Source: CBDCWO01 sp965223405
GTDB lineage: Bacteria > Bacteroidota > Bacteroidia > Chitinophagales > Saprospiraceae
Reading direction: 5' to 3'
Assembly: GCA_965223405.1 (NCBI GenBank)
Contig: CBDCWO010000006.1
Coordinates: forward strand, 806,001-870,000
DNA length: 64,000 nt
The position numbers were made by a program, and so were the translations under genes. Below the pieces are notes generated by a model. It was not told the origin of the DNA. It was given only the letters and a program-made list of their open reading frames with translations, and made no database searches. Positions 27,374 through 35,591 of this stretch are shown here, in pieces. The first letter of the stretch is position 1. Each line of letters opens with the position of its first letter.

Positions 27374-28202
27374 TACCATTCGCGCGGTCATCAGACTTTT
27401 TTTACTATTTACATTATCACTAATTGATCTATTTTTTATCATAGCTTTCTATTTTATCAGCGGGTGTAGCACCAGAGCAACGATGAAATTACGGAGGGTG
27501 CTATGGGCAAAAAAAATGATGTGGATCGGTGGTATGCGATTAATAAAACAAGGAAGCTGTCCGCAGGGAGGTCACCTGGTCGTTGCTAACCATCGCTCTT
27601 CAATTGATCCATTGGTCAATCTCGCGGATGGATTGTTGTTTCCAGTTGCTGCTATAGAGTTTAGCAGATGGCCGATTATTGGACAAGGTGCCTGGCTATC
27701 CGGAATAGTGTTTGTAGATCGATCCAGTAAGCAAAGTAGAAAAAGAACCCGTGAGAAAATAGCTTCAGCATTGCTAAGAGGATATAATGTCCTGATCTAT
27801 CCTGAAGGTCGTACGGGAAACACAGATCTCACCAAACTCTTCATGAAAGGGTCCTTCGAAGTGGCAGCACAACATCATATTCCAGTTGTTCCGGTGGTCA
27901 TTGAATATTGTGATCGAAGTGATAATTGGGACCATTCGCAAACATTTGTTCCGCACTTTATTAAGCATTTTGGTAAAAAGAGAACTTATATAATCCTCAG
28001 ATATGGACCGATTCTAGTTTCAGATCAGTCTTGGACCTTGATGCGAAAATCGAAAAAATGGATTGATGCTCAAATCATGGAGATTCGGAGTGAATTGGAT
28101 GGACCAGACTGGAGACTCGATCCGGAATCTTCAGACTATAATGAAAACTTCGATCCCTATATTCGCAAACTTCGCTCCAAGACCAAACATTCCAAAAAAT
28201 AA
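27357..28202 (+). CDS. PlsC-type acyltransferase (second of tandem pair)
   Basis: A 281-residue paralogue of the preceding gene. The ATG at 27357, inside the upstream gene's 3' end, is preferred over a TTG at 27318. A membrane helix (LLFTLSLIDLFFIIAFYF) precedes the domain, with NHRSSIDPLV, GIVFVDRSSK and YPEGRTGN all present, so it should be active. The C-terminus is longer and charged. Two overlapping plsC-like genes suggest successive acylations or different acyl-donor preferences. Confidence 0.88.
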   Translation: MQTKINTIRAVIRLFLLFTLSLIDLFFIIAFYFISGCSTRATMKLRRVLWAKKMMWIGGMRLIKQGSCPQGGHLVVANHRSSIDPLVNLADGLLFPVAAIEFSRWPIIGQGAWLSGIVFVDRSSKQSRKRTREKIASALLRGYNVLIYPEGRTGNTDLTKLFMKGSFEVAAQHHIPVVPVVIEYCDRSDNWDHSQTFVPHFIKHFGKKRTYIILRYGPILVSDQSWTLMRKSKKWIDAQIMEIRSELDGPDWRLDPESSDYNENFDPYIRKLRSKTKHSKK

Positions 28203-28864
28203 CGATCCTTTGCTCAATGGGAACAAATATTGGTCCTTTTAAGCCTCATTGGAAATACAATTCACTAGGATGATTGTTGAGCAGCGGTACAAGGCCCAAT
28301 CACTACTCAAGGGTCAAGGGGGGATCAAGGGGGTAATAAATATCAAAAAAGAGAAATTGGATTTGAGTGCTGACATTCGAAGTATAATATCGATTGCTGA
28401 ATAAATTTTTGTGCCATTAACAAAAATAGGTTTAAATGGTGGAAAGTGGTCAATTAGTATTAGTAAGACAAGATACAAACCAAACGGCAAAGCTAGGGGC
28501 AGATATGATCCACCTGCCCCTGCCGCATCCTTCAATAGAGAAGAAAAAGTTCAGCAGGTAGCATAGCTTTTACAGGAGCCATTCTTTTAAAAATAACATA
28601 GATTTAAATTGGAAAGTCAGATTATTTTCTAGAATTGGCTCATTTTCAAGTAGACACTGAATATCTGAAAAATTTGTTATATATAAAAATTTTTATATAG
28701 ATCAATTAGATACTGATCCAATTTATGTAAAGTTTATCTAAAACTAAGTGAATTTAGGTGCTGTAGCTTATTTAGGAGATCTCCTCAGCGTATCTCTTTA
28801 CAATATTGATAATTTCCATTTTCCCATTAATAATGGCTTGAAAAACATAGATTCTGGCTGATCT
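28203..28864. other. Gene-free 660-bp region with small inverted repeats
   Basis: No ORF here shows family motifs. Two structures are visible. One is a 7-bp stem AGGGGCA/TGCCCCT at 28495-28501 and 28515-28521. The other is a perfect 20-bp A/T palindrome at 28682-28701. Near 28314-28334 there are short runs of G. On the minus strand, the frame of the exonuclease-like gene remains open for 28 codons beyond its TAA stop (to about 28779), which might be the trace of a longer ancestral C-terminus. Confidence 0.5.
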
Positions 28865-29446
28865 TTAAAACAACTCGATCATATCTATTTCCAGTAATTT
28901 GAAAAAGCACATGGCGGCCGCTCTTACATCCTGATCTGCATGATTGGCTCCTTCATATCCAGTACCAAAACACTTCTTGAATAATTCACTGAGTGAAGGC
29001 CATTTGTACCCTCCCGTCTTACTGGGAATTTTGCAATAGTAAGTTGCCTCTCTCATCAAACAATAATTGTCACTGGAAATTAAGGGATTGGGGAGGTTTT
29101 GTCTGATGTACTCTGCACCTATGATCCTTTCATTAAAGGTTAGATTATGCGCAATCACATATTCCGAAGCTTTAACTGCTTCTGAAAATTTCTCTAATAC
29201 TTCTAGGACCGAAAGTCCCTTGGCCACCGCTTCATCATGATCCACACCATGTTTTGCCGTACCCTCATAAGGTATTTCATAGCCATCCGGTTTGATCAAG
29301 ATGTTTTGCGACTTGATAATATTGGAGTCTGCATCAAAGTGCTCCCAAGCCAGATGAATCATGCGAGGCCAGGCGTAGGTCTCTTCAGCAGGTGCTTTCC
29401 AGTTTTTAGGCATTGAAAGAGGTGTGGTATCGAATACTAAATACAT
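28865..29446 (-). CDS. DnaQ-like 3'-5' exonuclease fold protein with degenerate active site
   Basis: A 193-residue protein from the ATG at 29446. A TATATTTG box at 29466-29473 lies between this start and the longer in-frame start at 29488, so the shorter form is preferred. It follows the Bacteroidota DEDDh exonuclease family over its whole length (WPRMIHLAW, AHNLTFNERIIGAEYI, YKWPSLSELFKKCFG, NHADQDVRAAA). The first motif is normally FDTETTGLP and reads FDTTPLSMP here, losing the metal-binding Glu. The second is normally HNxxFD and reads HNLTFN, losing the Asp. The third keeps His and Asp. Nuclease activity is therefore doubtful. It is divergent from lpxD. Confidence 0.8.
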   Translation of the reverse strand: MYLVFDTTPLSMPKNWKAPAEETYAWPRMIHLAWEHFDADSNIIKSQNILIKPDGYEIPYEGTAKHGVDHDEAVAKGLSVLEVLEKFSEAVKASEYVIAHNLTFNERIIGAEYIRQNLPNPLISSDNYCLMREATYYCKIPSKTGGYKWPSLSELFKKCFGTGYEGANHADQDVRAAAMCFFKLLEIDMIELF

Positions 29447-29465
29447 ATGTTGTTTTTGAACAATG

Positions 29466-29473
29466 CAAATATA
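29466..29473 (-). promoter_or_regulatory. TAnnTTTG box upstream of the exonuclease-like gene
   Basis: Read on the minus strand this is TATATTTG, 19 bases before the ATG at 29446. It sits downstream of the alternative start at 29488 and so argues for the shorter protein. No clear -33 element is seen. Confidence 0.4.
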
Positions 29474-29549
29474 GAATAAGAAATCCATTCGGAACGCAGA
29501 ATTAATATTCGAAAAAAATATCTATATCAACTAATTCTTGACAAATGAC

Positions 29550-29557
29550 TACCTTTG
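29550..29557 (+). promoter_or_regulatory. TAnnTTTG box directly before lpxD
   Basis: TACCTTTG ends four bases before the lpxD ATG at 29562. Such close spacing suggests an almost leaderless transcript and rules out the upstream in-frame start at 29538. Confidence 0.5.
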
Positions 29558-29561
29558 CGCC

Positions 29562-30638
29562 ATGCAAGTCAGCGCAGTCGAATTGGCACAACTTTTACAG
29601 GGGAAGATAATAGGAGCTTCGGAAGTAAAAGTTTCTGCCCCCAGTAGAATCGAAGAAGGCAAACCAGGTACAATTTCATTTTTGGCAAATCCCAAATATG
29701 AACCATATATTTATTCCACGGAAGCTTCCATTGTCTTGGTACATGAGAACTTCGTTCCAAAGCAAAAAGTTGCTGCTACATTGATACAGGTCAAGGATGT
29801 ATATGCTTCTGTAGGTCTACTTCTGCAAAAGTTTGAGTCTGAATTAATTGAGCCTTCCGGATTGTCTGATTTGGCTTTCATAAGTCCGAAAAGCAATTTA
29901 GGCCAAAATGTATCTGTAGGTGCATTTTCTGTAATAGCTAAAGGAGTGAATATTGGCGAAGGTGCGTATATCTTTCCCCAGGTTTATGTGGGTAAAAATG
30001 TAAAAATTGGTGCAGGGGTAAGAATCTATCCTGGTGTCAAGATTTATGCAGGATGTACCGTTGGAGATCACTGTGTTATCCACAGTAATGCCATCATTGG
30101 CAGTGACGGATTTGGATTTGCGACTACGGCAGAGGGAGACTATACCAAGATTCCCCAGATTGGAAACGTCATATTGGAGGATCATGTGGAAATCGGAGCC
30201 AATACCGTAGTTGATCGAGCTACCATGGGGAGTACCATTATTCGCAGTGGGAGTAAACTGGATAATCTAATCCAAGTGGCTCACAACGTTGAAATTGGAG
30301 AAAACACAGCTATTGCTGCACAAACGGGTATTGCCGGATCAGCTAAAATCGGAAAAAGGAACCAAATAGGTGGACAAGTAGGAATAGCGGGGCATTTACG
30401 AACTGCGGATGGTGTAATGATACAAGCGCAAAGTGGTATCGCAAGCTCTATTGATGAATCAAACAGTAAATGGTTTGGATATCCGGCGATCCCTTATCAC
30501 CAATATCTTAAATCCTATGTGTATTTTAAAAAATTGCCGGAAATTGCGAGTGAAATCAAAAAATTAAATAAAAAAATTACCGAATTAGAATCTCAACTTA
30601 ACCAGACAAAGTCGCAAAAATTAGATTCACAGTCATGA
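29562..30638 (+). CDS. lpxD: UDP-3-O-(3-hydroxyacyl)glucosamine N-acyltransferase
   Basis: A protein of about 358 residues that transfers the second 3-hydroxyacyl chain, from acyl-ACP to the 2-amino group, in lipid A synthesis. An N-terminal uridine-binding domain (about 1-100) precedes a left-handed beta-helix of hexapeptide repeats (about 105-310). The catalytic His is in LIQVAHNVEIGE, and GSDGFGFA is a family hallmark. A C-terminal coiled tail (about 325-358) follows. The start at 29562 is chosen because of the adjacent promoter box. Its stop overlaps the lpxC/fabZ start by four bases, so it is the first gene of a coupled lipid A operon. Confidence 0.96.
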   Translation: MQVSAVELAQLLQGKIIGASEVKVSAPSRIEEGKPGTISFLANPKYEPYIYSTEASIVLVHENFVPKQKVAATLIQVKDVYASVGLLLQKFESELIEPSGLSDLAFISPKSNLGQNVSVGAFSVIAKGVNIGEGAYIFPQVYVGKNVKIGAGVRIYPGVKIYAGCTVGDHCVIHSNAIIGSDGFGFATTAEGDYTKIPQIGNVILEDHVEIGANTVVDRATMGSTIIRSGSKLDNLIQVAHNVEIGENTAIAAQTGIAGSAKIGKRNQIGGQVGIAGHLRTADGVMIQAQSGIASSIDESNSKWFGYPAIPYHQYLKSYVYFKKLPEIASEIKKLNKKITELESQLNQTKSQKLDSQS

Positions 30639-32035
30639 AACAGTACACTTTGGCATCCGGATTTAAGATAAGTGGCATCGGATTACATACCGGTAAACAG
30701 GTAAATGTACAAGTTCTTCCAGCTCCGGTTAATCATGGAATCAAATTTAAACGGACTGACTTAAGTTCCAAAAACAGTCAAGTAATATCTGCCGATGTTA
30801 ACCTGGTATCGGAAACCACCCGAGGCACAACACTCCAGCGAGGAGAAGTGTGTGTAAAAACTGTTGAACATTTTTTATCGGCCCTAACAGGAATGGGTAT
30901 TGATAATGCTTTGATCGAATTAGATAATGAAGAGCTCCCTATTTTGGATGGCAGTGTAAGGCAAATTGTCAATGCCATTCAAAAAGCCGGCTATCAGGAA
31001 CTAGACGAAGAAAGAGAAGAATTAATTATCCAGGAACCTATTTCCTTCAAAGATCCGGATACGGGTTCCGAATACACTGCCCTGCCCGCCGAAAATTTTG
31101 AAATTACTTGTCTGATCGACTTTAACAGTCCTTACCTGGGACACCAATATGCCACACTGACTCAGCTTGATCAGTATGCCCATGAAATAGCTCCCTGCCG
31201 TACTTTTGTATTCTTACATGACCTGGAAAAATTAATTGACCTTGGTTTAATAAAAGGAGGGAGCCTAGACAATGCCATAGTTATTGCAGATCGGAAAGTA
31301 ACTCAGGAAGACCTGGATGCATTGGCTGCCAAATTAGATCGTCCTTCAGTGAAATTGGATAAAGAAGGCGTTTTAAATACCACCACATTGCATTTTAAAA
31401 ATGAACCATCACGTCATAAATTATTGGATGTAATGGGAGATTTGGCATTAATTGGGCGTCCGATCAGAGGTAAAATTACCGTTAAAAAGCCAGGACACAA
31501 ATCCAATACCGCTTTTGCCCAGATTCTTAAAAAAGTATTCATAGGACAGAGGAAGCTGAGAGGAAAACCGATTTATGATCCAACTATAGATCCTATATTT
31601 GATATCAAAGACATCAAAAAGAGAATACCCCACAGATTTCCCTTTCTACTAGTAGACAAGATAATTGAACTTAGTGAAAATCATGTAGTTGGCATAAAAA
31701 ATGTAACCTACGACCAATTTTTTTTCCCTGGTCATTTTCCCAATAACCCCATATTCCCAGGAGTATTACAAATTGAAGCTTTAGCCCAAACCGGAGGTAT
31801 CTTAGCACTTTCTACAGTAAGTGATCCGGAAAATTGGGATACGTACTTTATCCGAATCGATAATACTCGTTTTAAAAATAAAGTAGTTCCTGGAGATACT
31901 ATTATATTAAAAATGGAACTTTTATCCCCCATTCGCAGAGGGATTTGCCAAATGTATGGAATTGCATACGTGGGCAACAAGATCGTGTCGGAAGGGGAAT
32001 TAACGGCCCAAATAATCAAGAGACAAAAACCATGA
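30635..32035 (+). CDS. lpxC/fabZ: Bifunctional LpxC deacetylase / FabZ dehydratase
   Basis: A 466-residue fusion typical of Bacteroidota. Residues about 1-305 are LpxC, the zinc-dependent UDP-3-O-acyl-GlcNAc deacetylase that commits to lipid A synthesis. Its zinc ligands lie in VEHFLSALTGM and in RHKLLDVMGD, and the general base region is in KPGHKSN. Residues about 320-466 are FabZ, the 3-hydroxyacyl-ACP dehydratase, with HRFPFLLVDKI, the catalytic His in FPGHFPNNP and Glu in LQIEALAQTGG. The fusion couples lipid A commitment with fatty acid elongation, which compete for hydroxyacyl-ACP. It overlaps lpxD and lpxA by four bases each. Confidence 0.97.
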   Translation: MKQYTLASGFKISGIGLHTGKQVNVQVLPAPVNHGIKFKRTDLSSKNSQVISADVNLVSETTRGTTLQRGEVCVKTVEHFLSALTGMGIDNALIELDNEELPILDGSVRQIVNAIQKAGYQELDEEREELIIQEPISFKDPDTGSEYTALPAENFEITCLIDFNSPYLGHQYATLTQLDQYAHEIAPCRTFVFLHDLEKLIDLGLIKGGSLDNAIVIADRKVTQEDLDALAAKLDRPSVKLDKEGVLNTTTLHFKNEPSRHKLLDVMGDLALIGRPIRGKITVKKPGHKSNTAFAQILKKVFIGQRKLRGKPIYDPTIDPIFDIKDIKKRIPHRFPFLLVDKIIELSENHVVGIKNVTYDQFFFPGHFPNNPIFPGVLQIEALAQTGGILALSTVSDPENWDTYFIRIDNTRFKNKVVPGDTIILKMELLSPIRRGICQMYGIAYVGNKIVSEGELTAQIIKRQKP

Positions 32036-32826
32036 GTAAATTAGCAATAGTCGACAAGAATGCGAAAATCGGTAAGAATGTAACTATCTCACCATTTTCT
32101 ACCATCTCCGGAGATGTAGAAATTGGAGATAATACCTGGATTGGATCCAATGTATGCATAATGGATGGTGTGAGAATTGGTGAAAATTGTAGAATATTTC
32201 CAGGTGCAGTTATTGGTGCGATTCCCCAAGATTTAAAATTTGAAGGGGAAAATTCTACCCTGATTATCAAGAATCAGGTAACCATACGTGAATACGTTAC
32301 GCTTAACCGCGGAACCAAAGCCAGTTTTTCTACCCAGATATCAGATAATTGCCTTTTAATGGCATATGTTCATGTTGCCCACGATTGTTTTTTAGGAGAA
32401 AATTGCATATTAGCCAACAACGTCAATCTTGCCGGTCACATCGATATTGGTGAATATGCTATCCTGGGAGGTCTTACGGCTGTCCATCAATTTGTAAAAA
32501 TTGGAGAGCATGTAATGGTCGGCGGAGGATCTTTAGTCAGAAAAGATATTCCACCTTATGTCAAAGCGGCCAGAGAACCATTATCATATGCCGGAGTGAA
32601 CTCAGTGGGATTAAGAAGACGGGGATTTGATTCAGCAAAAATTAACAATATCCAGGATATTTATCGAACACTTTTTATAAAGGGTTACAATACCACTCAG
32701 GCACTACGGTATATCGAAGCCAATATGAAGGTCACTGAAGAACGCGACAATATCCTCAACTTTATCCGTAATTCCGATCGGGGTATAATGAAAGGATTTC
32801 GACAGCTAAATGGATATGGAGGTTGA
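32032..32826 (+). CDS. lpxA: Acyl-ACP--UDP-N-acetylglucosamine O-acyltransferase
   Basis: A 264-residue first enzyme of lipid A synthesis, adding a 3-hydroxyacyl chain to UDP-GlcNAc. A left-handed beta-helix of hexapeptide repeats fills residues 1-190, with the catalytic His in YVHVAHDCFLG and the motif EYVTLNRGT. A helical C-terminal domain follows (VNSVGLRRRGFD onward). The ATG at 32032 overlaps the lpxC/fabZ stop (ATGA) and is the natural start; the frame extends further upstream only by chance. The 3' end overlaps the ABC ATPase by 17 bases. Confidence 0.97.
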   Translation: MSKLAIVDKNAKIGKNVTISPFSTISGDVEIGDNTWIGSNVCIMDGVRIGENCRIFPGAVIGAIPQDLKFEGENSTLIIKNQVTIREYVTLNRGTKASFSTQISDNCLLMAYVHVAHDCFLGENCILANNVNLAGHIDIGEYAILGGLTAVHQFVKIGEHVMVGGGSLVRKDIPPYVKAAREPLSYAGVNSVGLRRRGFDSAKINNIQDIYRTLFIKGYNTTQALRYIEANMKVTEERDNILNFIRNSDRGIMKGFRQLNGYGG

Positions 32827-33436
32827 GTTGATTAATGTAGGTAAGCAATTTCAATATCGATGGATATTTCGAAACCTAAACTATATTTTCAAACCTGGTG
32901 ACAAGGTTGCCTTGCTGGGTCCGAATGGATCTGGAAAATCCACACTTCTAAAAATTCTCAGCGGAATTATGGCTCCTAGTGAGGGAAAAGTCCATTTTCG
33001 TAGTAACAAAAAGAAGAAAATCGACAATGCCTGGCATAATATCACTTTTGCCGCACCCTATCAACAGTTGATCGAGGAATTCAATCTAATGGAAATCATG
33101 GAGTTCCACCTCAAATATAAACTCTTAGTCGATGGACTATCCGCTTCCGAATTTATAGAGTTATGTGAATTGGAAAATCATGTCAACAAACCTTTAAAAA
33201 ATTTTTCAACCGGTATGATGCAACGCCTTAGGATCGGCCTGGCGGTTTGCAGCCAGTCCCAGCTGATTCTTCTTGACGAACCTACTTCAAACTTTGATAA
33301 TCGATTTAAGAATTGGTATACTGAACTGTTAGCTCGTTATGCTAAGGATAGAACTATCGTCATTGCATCTAATGATCAATTGGATTACGAAATGTGTACC
33401 GGTCATATCAAAATCGGTGAAGAAATAAGGATTTAA
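32810..33436 (+). CDS. ABC transporter ATP-binding protein at the end of the lpx operon
   Basis: A 208-residue nucleotide-binding subunit. Walker A is LLGPNGSGKSTLLKIL at about residues 34-49. The signature is NFSTGMMQRLRIGLA, weaker than LSGGQ. Walker B is LILLDEPTSNFD, and the switch region is IVIASND in place of the usual His. No permease gene adjoins it, so the membrane partner is encoded elsewhere. Its CcmA-like short form is common at the end of Bacteroidota lpxD-lpxC/fabZ-lpxA operons. It overlaps lpxA by 17 bases, so it is co-translated; its role in lipid or envelope export is inferred. Confidence 0.9.
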   Translation: MDMEVELINVGKQFQYRWIFRNLNYIFKPGDKVALLGPNGSGKSTLLKILSGIMAPSEGKVHFRSNKKKKIDNAWHNITFAAPYQQLIEEFNLMEIMEFHLKYKLLVDGLSASEFIELCELENHVNKPLKNFSTGMMQRLRIGLAVCSQSQLILLDEPTSNFDNRFKNWYTELLARYAKDRTIVIASNDQLDYEMCTGHIKIGEEIRI

Positions 33437-33464
33437 CAAACGGAACAAAGAGCTATTCCAGGAA

Positions 33465-33797
33465 TCACAATTTGTTCTTAAATATCTCCAAACGATTACG
33501 TACAGAATTTAAACTTCTGAGCAAGTTTTGCTTGTTTTTTAATTTTTTGCGGTTTTCTTTTATTTCCTTTTTTGCACCATCAATAGTGAATCCTTTTTCT
33601 TTAACCAGATGAAAGATTAAATTGAGTTGTTCCAGGTTTTGCTTGGTAAACCTACGATCGCCTTTGCTGTTTTTAACGGGCTTCAGATTAGAGAATTCCG
33701 ATTCCCAATATCGAATGAGAGACTTGGAAACGTTGAACATTTCGGCAACTTCTCCAATACTATAATACAACTTAGTTAATCCATTCAGGTCGACCAT
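33465..33797 (-). CDS. MerR family transcriptional regulator
   Basis: A 110-residue short MerR-type protein. The winged helix-turn-helix occupies residues about 9-75 (YYSIGEVAEMFNVSKSLIRYWE, then RRFTKQNLEQLNLI), followed by a Lys-rich helix. There is no effector-binding domain and no metal-binding cysteine, so it probably senses no metal. It is convergent with the lpx operon. Bacteroidota often carry such a short MerR protein near an M23 peptidase gene and alaS, both of which lie nearby here. Confidence 0.88.
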   Translation of the reverse strand: MVDLNGLTKLYYSIGEVAEMFNVSKSLIRYWESEFSNLKPVKNSKGDRRFTKQNLEQLNLIFHLVKEKGFTIDGAKKEIKENRKKLKNKQNLLRSLNSVRNRLEIFKNKL

Positions 33798-34153
33798 GGT
33801 GCATAAAGATAAGGCTGATTTTTATTAATTACAACTCATTTGATATCAACCTTTTAATTGATCGTATCAAAAGTTATAGATAAAACGATCGGTTTTACAT
33901 TTTGTTTCACATTCGAATTTCCAACCGCTGAGAAATCTTCAAGGTAATCAATTGATCAATATACAAGTTTGTTTATAACAACAATGGCCAACGCTCAACG
34001 ATTGCGTACCCTAATCCAATAAATCACCAACAGAAGCTCTGTGAATCAGCTTTTTGAGTAATCTAGTGGTTCAAGAACAAAATAATAAGAGGTTATAACT
34101 CGATCTTTTTCCCAATATCATCGTTCTTAAACCACTAGTCTGACTGGACAACC
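33798..34153. other. Intergenic region with a 16-bp inverted repeat
   Basis: No ORF is supported in these 356 bases. Near the gatB end, 34063-34078 and 34123-34138 form an inverted repeat matching at 15 of 16 positions (CTAGTGGTT-C/T-AAGAAC) around a 44-base spacer. It lies directly downstream of gatB on the minus strand. It lacks a T run, so it may be an RNA-stabilising 3' structure or a very small mobile remnant rather than a standard terminator. Confidence 0.5.
34063..34138. repeat. 76-bp inverted-repeat unit downstream of gatB
   Basis: The arms 34063-34078 and 34123-34138 are complementary except for one base. The spacer is AT-rich and non-coding. The right arm ends 16 bases past the gatB stop codon. 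Confidence 0.65.
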
Positions 34154-35590
34154 TTATTTACAACGTGATTCCAATATAGCCCTCACCTTTTGAGGATGGG
34201 CTTTTCCCCTGGAAGCTTTCATAACCTCTCCCATAAACAATCCGATCAGGTTTTTCTTTCCTCTACTAAGTGCCTCCCATTTGTCAGGATATTTGGCAAT
34301 AGCTTCATCGATCCATACTTCCAAATCTTCTTTAACATCGGATTGCAAAATATTCAAATCGTGGGCCAGTTGGGAAGCAGACTTGCCTGGGTTTGAAATC
34401 AACTGATCAAACAACACCTGGAAAGCTGAAGTTCGGCTTATTTGCCCTTTGTGAATCATGAATATTAATTCGTGCACGATAGACTGGGGGATTTCAGCAT
34501 TACCTTGGTCTATCCGGGGTTTGATTTTATGAATAAACAGGTCGATGAATAGTTTGTGGTATTCAGGTTTATAACCAGAAATATATTGCTGAAATGCATT
34601 TAGGCTTTCTTTGGAAGAAGTTATAATACGCGATATTTCATCTGAGATCAAATATTCCTTTTGCAGATTTTCGTTGATCCTTTCTAGGTTATCGGGTAAT
34701 AAATTACGGATGTTCTCGATTTGTTGTTTGGTGATTGGAATCGCTGGCAGGTCTGGATCCGGAAAATACCGGTAATCGTGAGCTCCTTCTTTGGTCCGTA
34801 AGGGATAGGTAATATTTTTCTCCCGGTGGTAGTGCAAGGTCTGATTGGTTATTTGATGTCCTTGCCTGACCAGAGCCTTTTGCCGCGAAAACTCATATTC
34901 CACCGCCATCCTGGCAAACCTCCGGCTGTTTAAATTCTTAATTTCACATCGTTCCCCTAAAAGAGTACTTCCTTTGGGACGTATTGATACATTACAATCG
35001 CATCGCAAAGAGCCTTCTTCCATATTACCGTCAGAAATATCCAAATGTCGAACTATTTTTTGCACAACCCCTATACATTCATATACCTCTTCAGGAGTCC
35101 TCAAATCGGGTTCCGTCACAATTTCCAACAAGGGTACACCTGCCCGGTTGAGATCAATAAGTGTAAGATTTGGATCCTGGTCATGAATCAGTTTTCCCGC
35201 ATCTTCTTCCATATGAATGTGGTGTATCCTAATAGAGCTTCCGGATGTCGACAAATTTATCTCTCCTCCAATGCAAATGGGATTTGAATCCTGAGTAATC
35301 TGATATCCTTTGGGCAAGTCGGGATAAACATAATTTTTCCGATCAAATCGAACCAGTTCACCTATCCGACTTCCCAGGTATAATCCCAAACCAATTGCTT
35401 TATCTACGTGTTGTAAATTTGGAACTGGCAAGGTACCTGGATAAGCTAAAGATACCGGGCTTATCAAAGTGTTGGGTTCTTGCCCGAACCTATTTTCGTC
35501 TGCACAAAAAGCTTTGGACAATGTATTCAGTTGCACGTGAATTTCTAATCCCACTATCAGCTCGTATTCCTGGATTACTTCAGTATTCAT
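34154..35590 (-). CDS. gatB: Asp-tRNA(Asn)/Glu-tRNA(Gln) amidotransferase subunit B
   Basis: A 478-residue GatB. It binds mischarged Glu-tRNA(Gln) or Asp-tRNA(Asn), activates the side chain with ATP, and receives ammonia from GatA. Family motifs are VGLEIHVQLNTLSKAFC near the N-terminus, DLPKGYQITQ, MEEGSLRCDCNVSIRP, and LEIVTEPDLRTPEEV. A C-terminal YqeY/GatB helical domain ends the protein (about 330-478). gatA and gatC are not in the window, as is usual for Bacteroidota, where they are scattered. One base separates it from the upstream DUF3667 gene, so the two may be co-transcribed. Confidence 0.97.
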   Translation of the reverse strand: MNTEVIQEYELIVGLEIHVQLNTLSKAFCADENRFGQEPNTLISPVSLAYPGTLPVPNLQHVDKAIGLGLYLGSRIGELVRFDRKNYVYPDLPKGYQITQDSNPICIGGEINLSTSGSSIRIHHIHMEEDAGKLIHDQDPNLTLIDLNRAGVPLLEIVTEPDLRTPEEVYECIGVVQKIVRHLDISDGNMEEGSLRCDCNVSIRPKGSTLLGERCEIKNLNSRRFARMAVEYEFSRQKALVRQGHQITNQTLHYHREKNITYPLRTKEGAHDYRYFPDPDLPAIPITKQQIENIRNLLPDNLERINENLQKEYLISDEISRIITSSKESLNAFQQYISGYKPEYHKLFIDLFIHKIKPRIDQGNAEIPQSIVHELIFMIHKGQISRTSAFQVLFDQLISNPGKSASQLAHDLNILQSDVKEDLEVWIDEAIAKYPDKWEALSRGKKNLIGLFMGEVMKASRGKAHPQKVRAILESRCK

Positions 35591-35591
35591 T

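Noticed and set aside
28314..28535. 73-residue minus-strand ORF in the gene-free gap
   Set aside because: It shows no family motif, promoter or coupling to neighbours; hydrophobic residues can arise from the local composition.
31945..32031. Upstream extension of lpxA
   Set aside because: The ATG at 32032 overlaps the lpxC/fabZ stop (ATGA) and begins the conserved LpxA N-terminus; the extension is antisense-like read-through inside fabZ.
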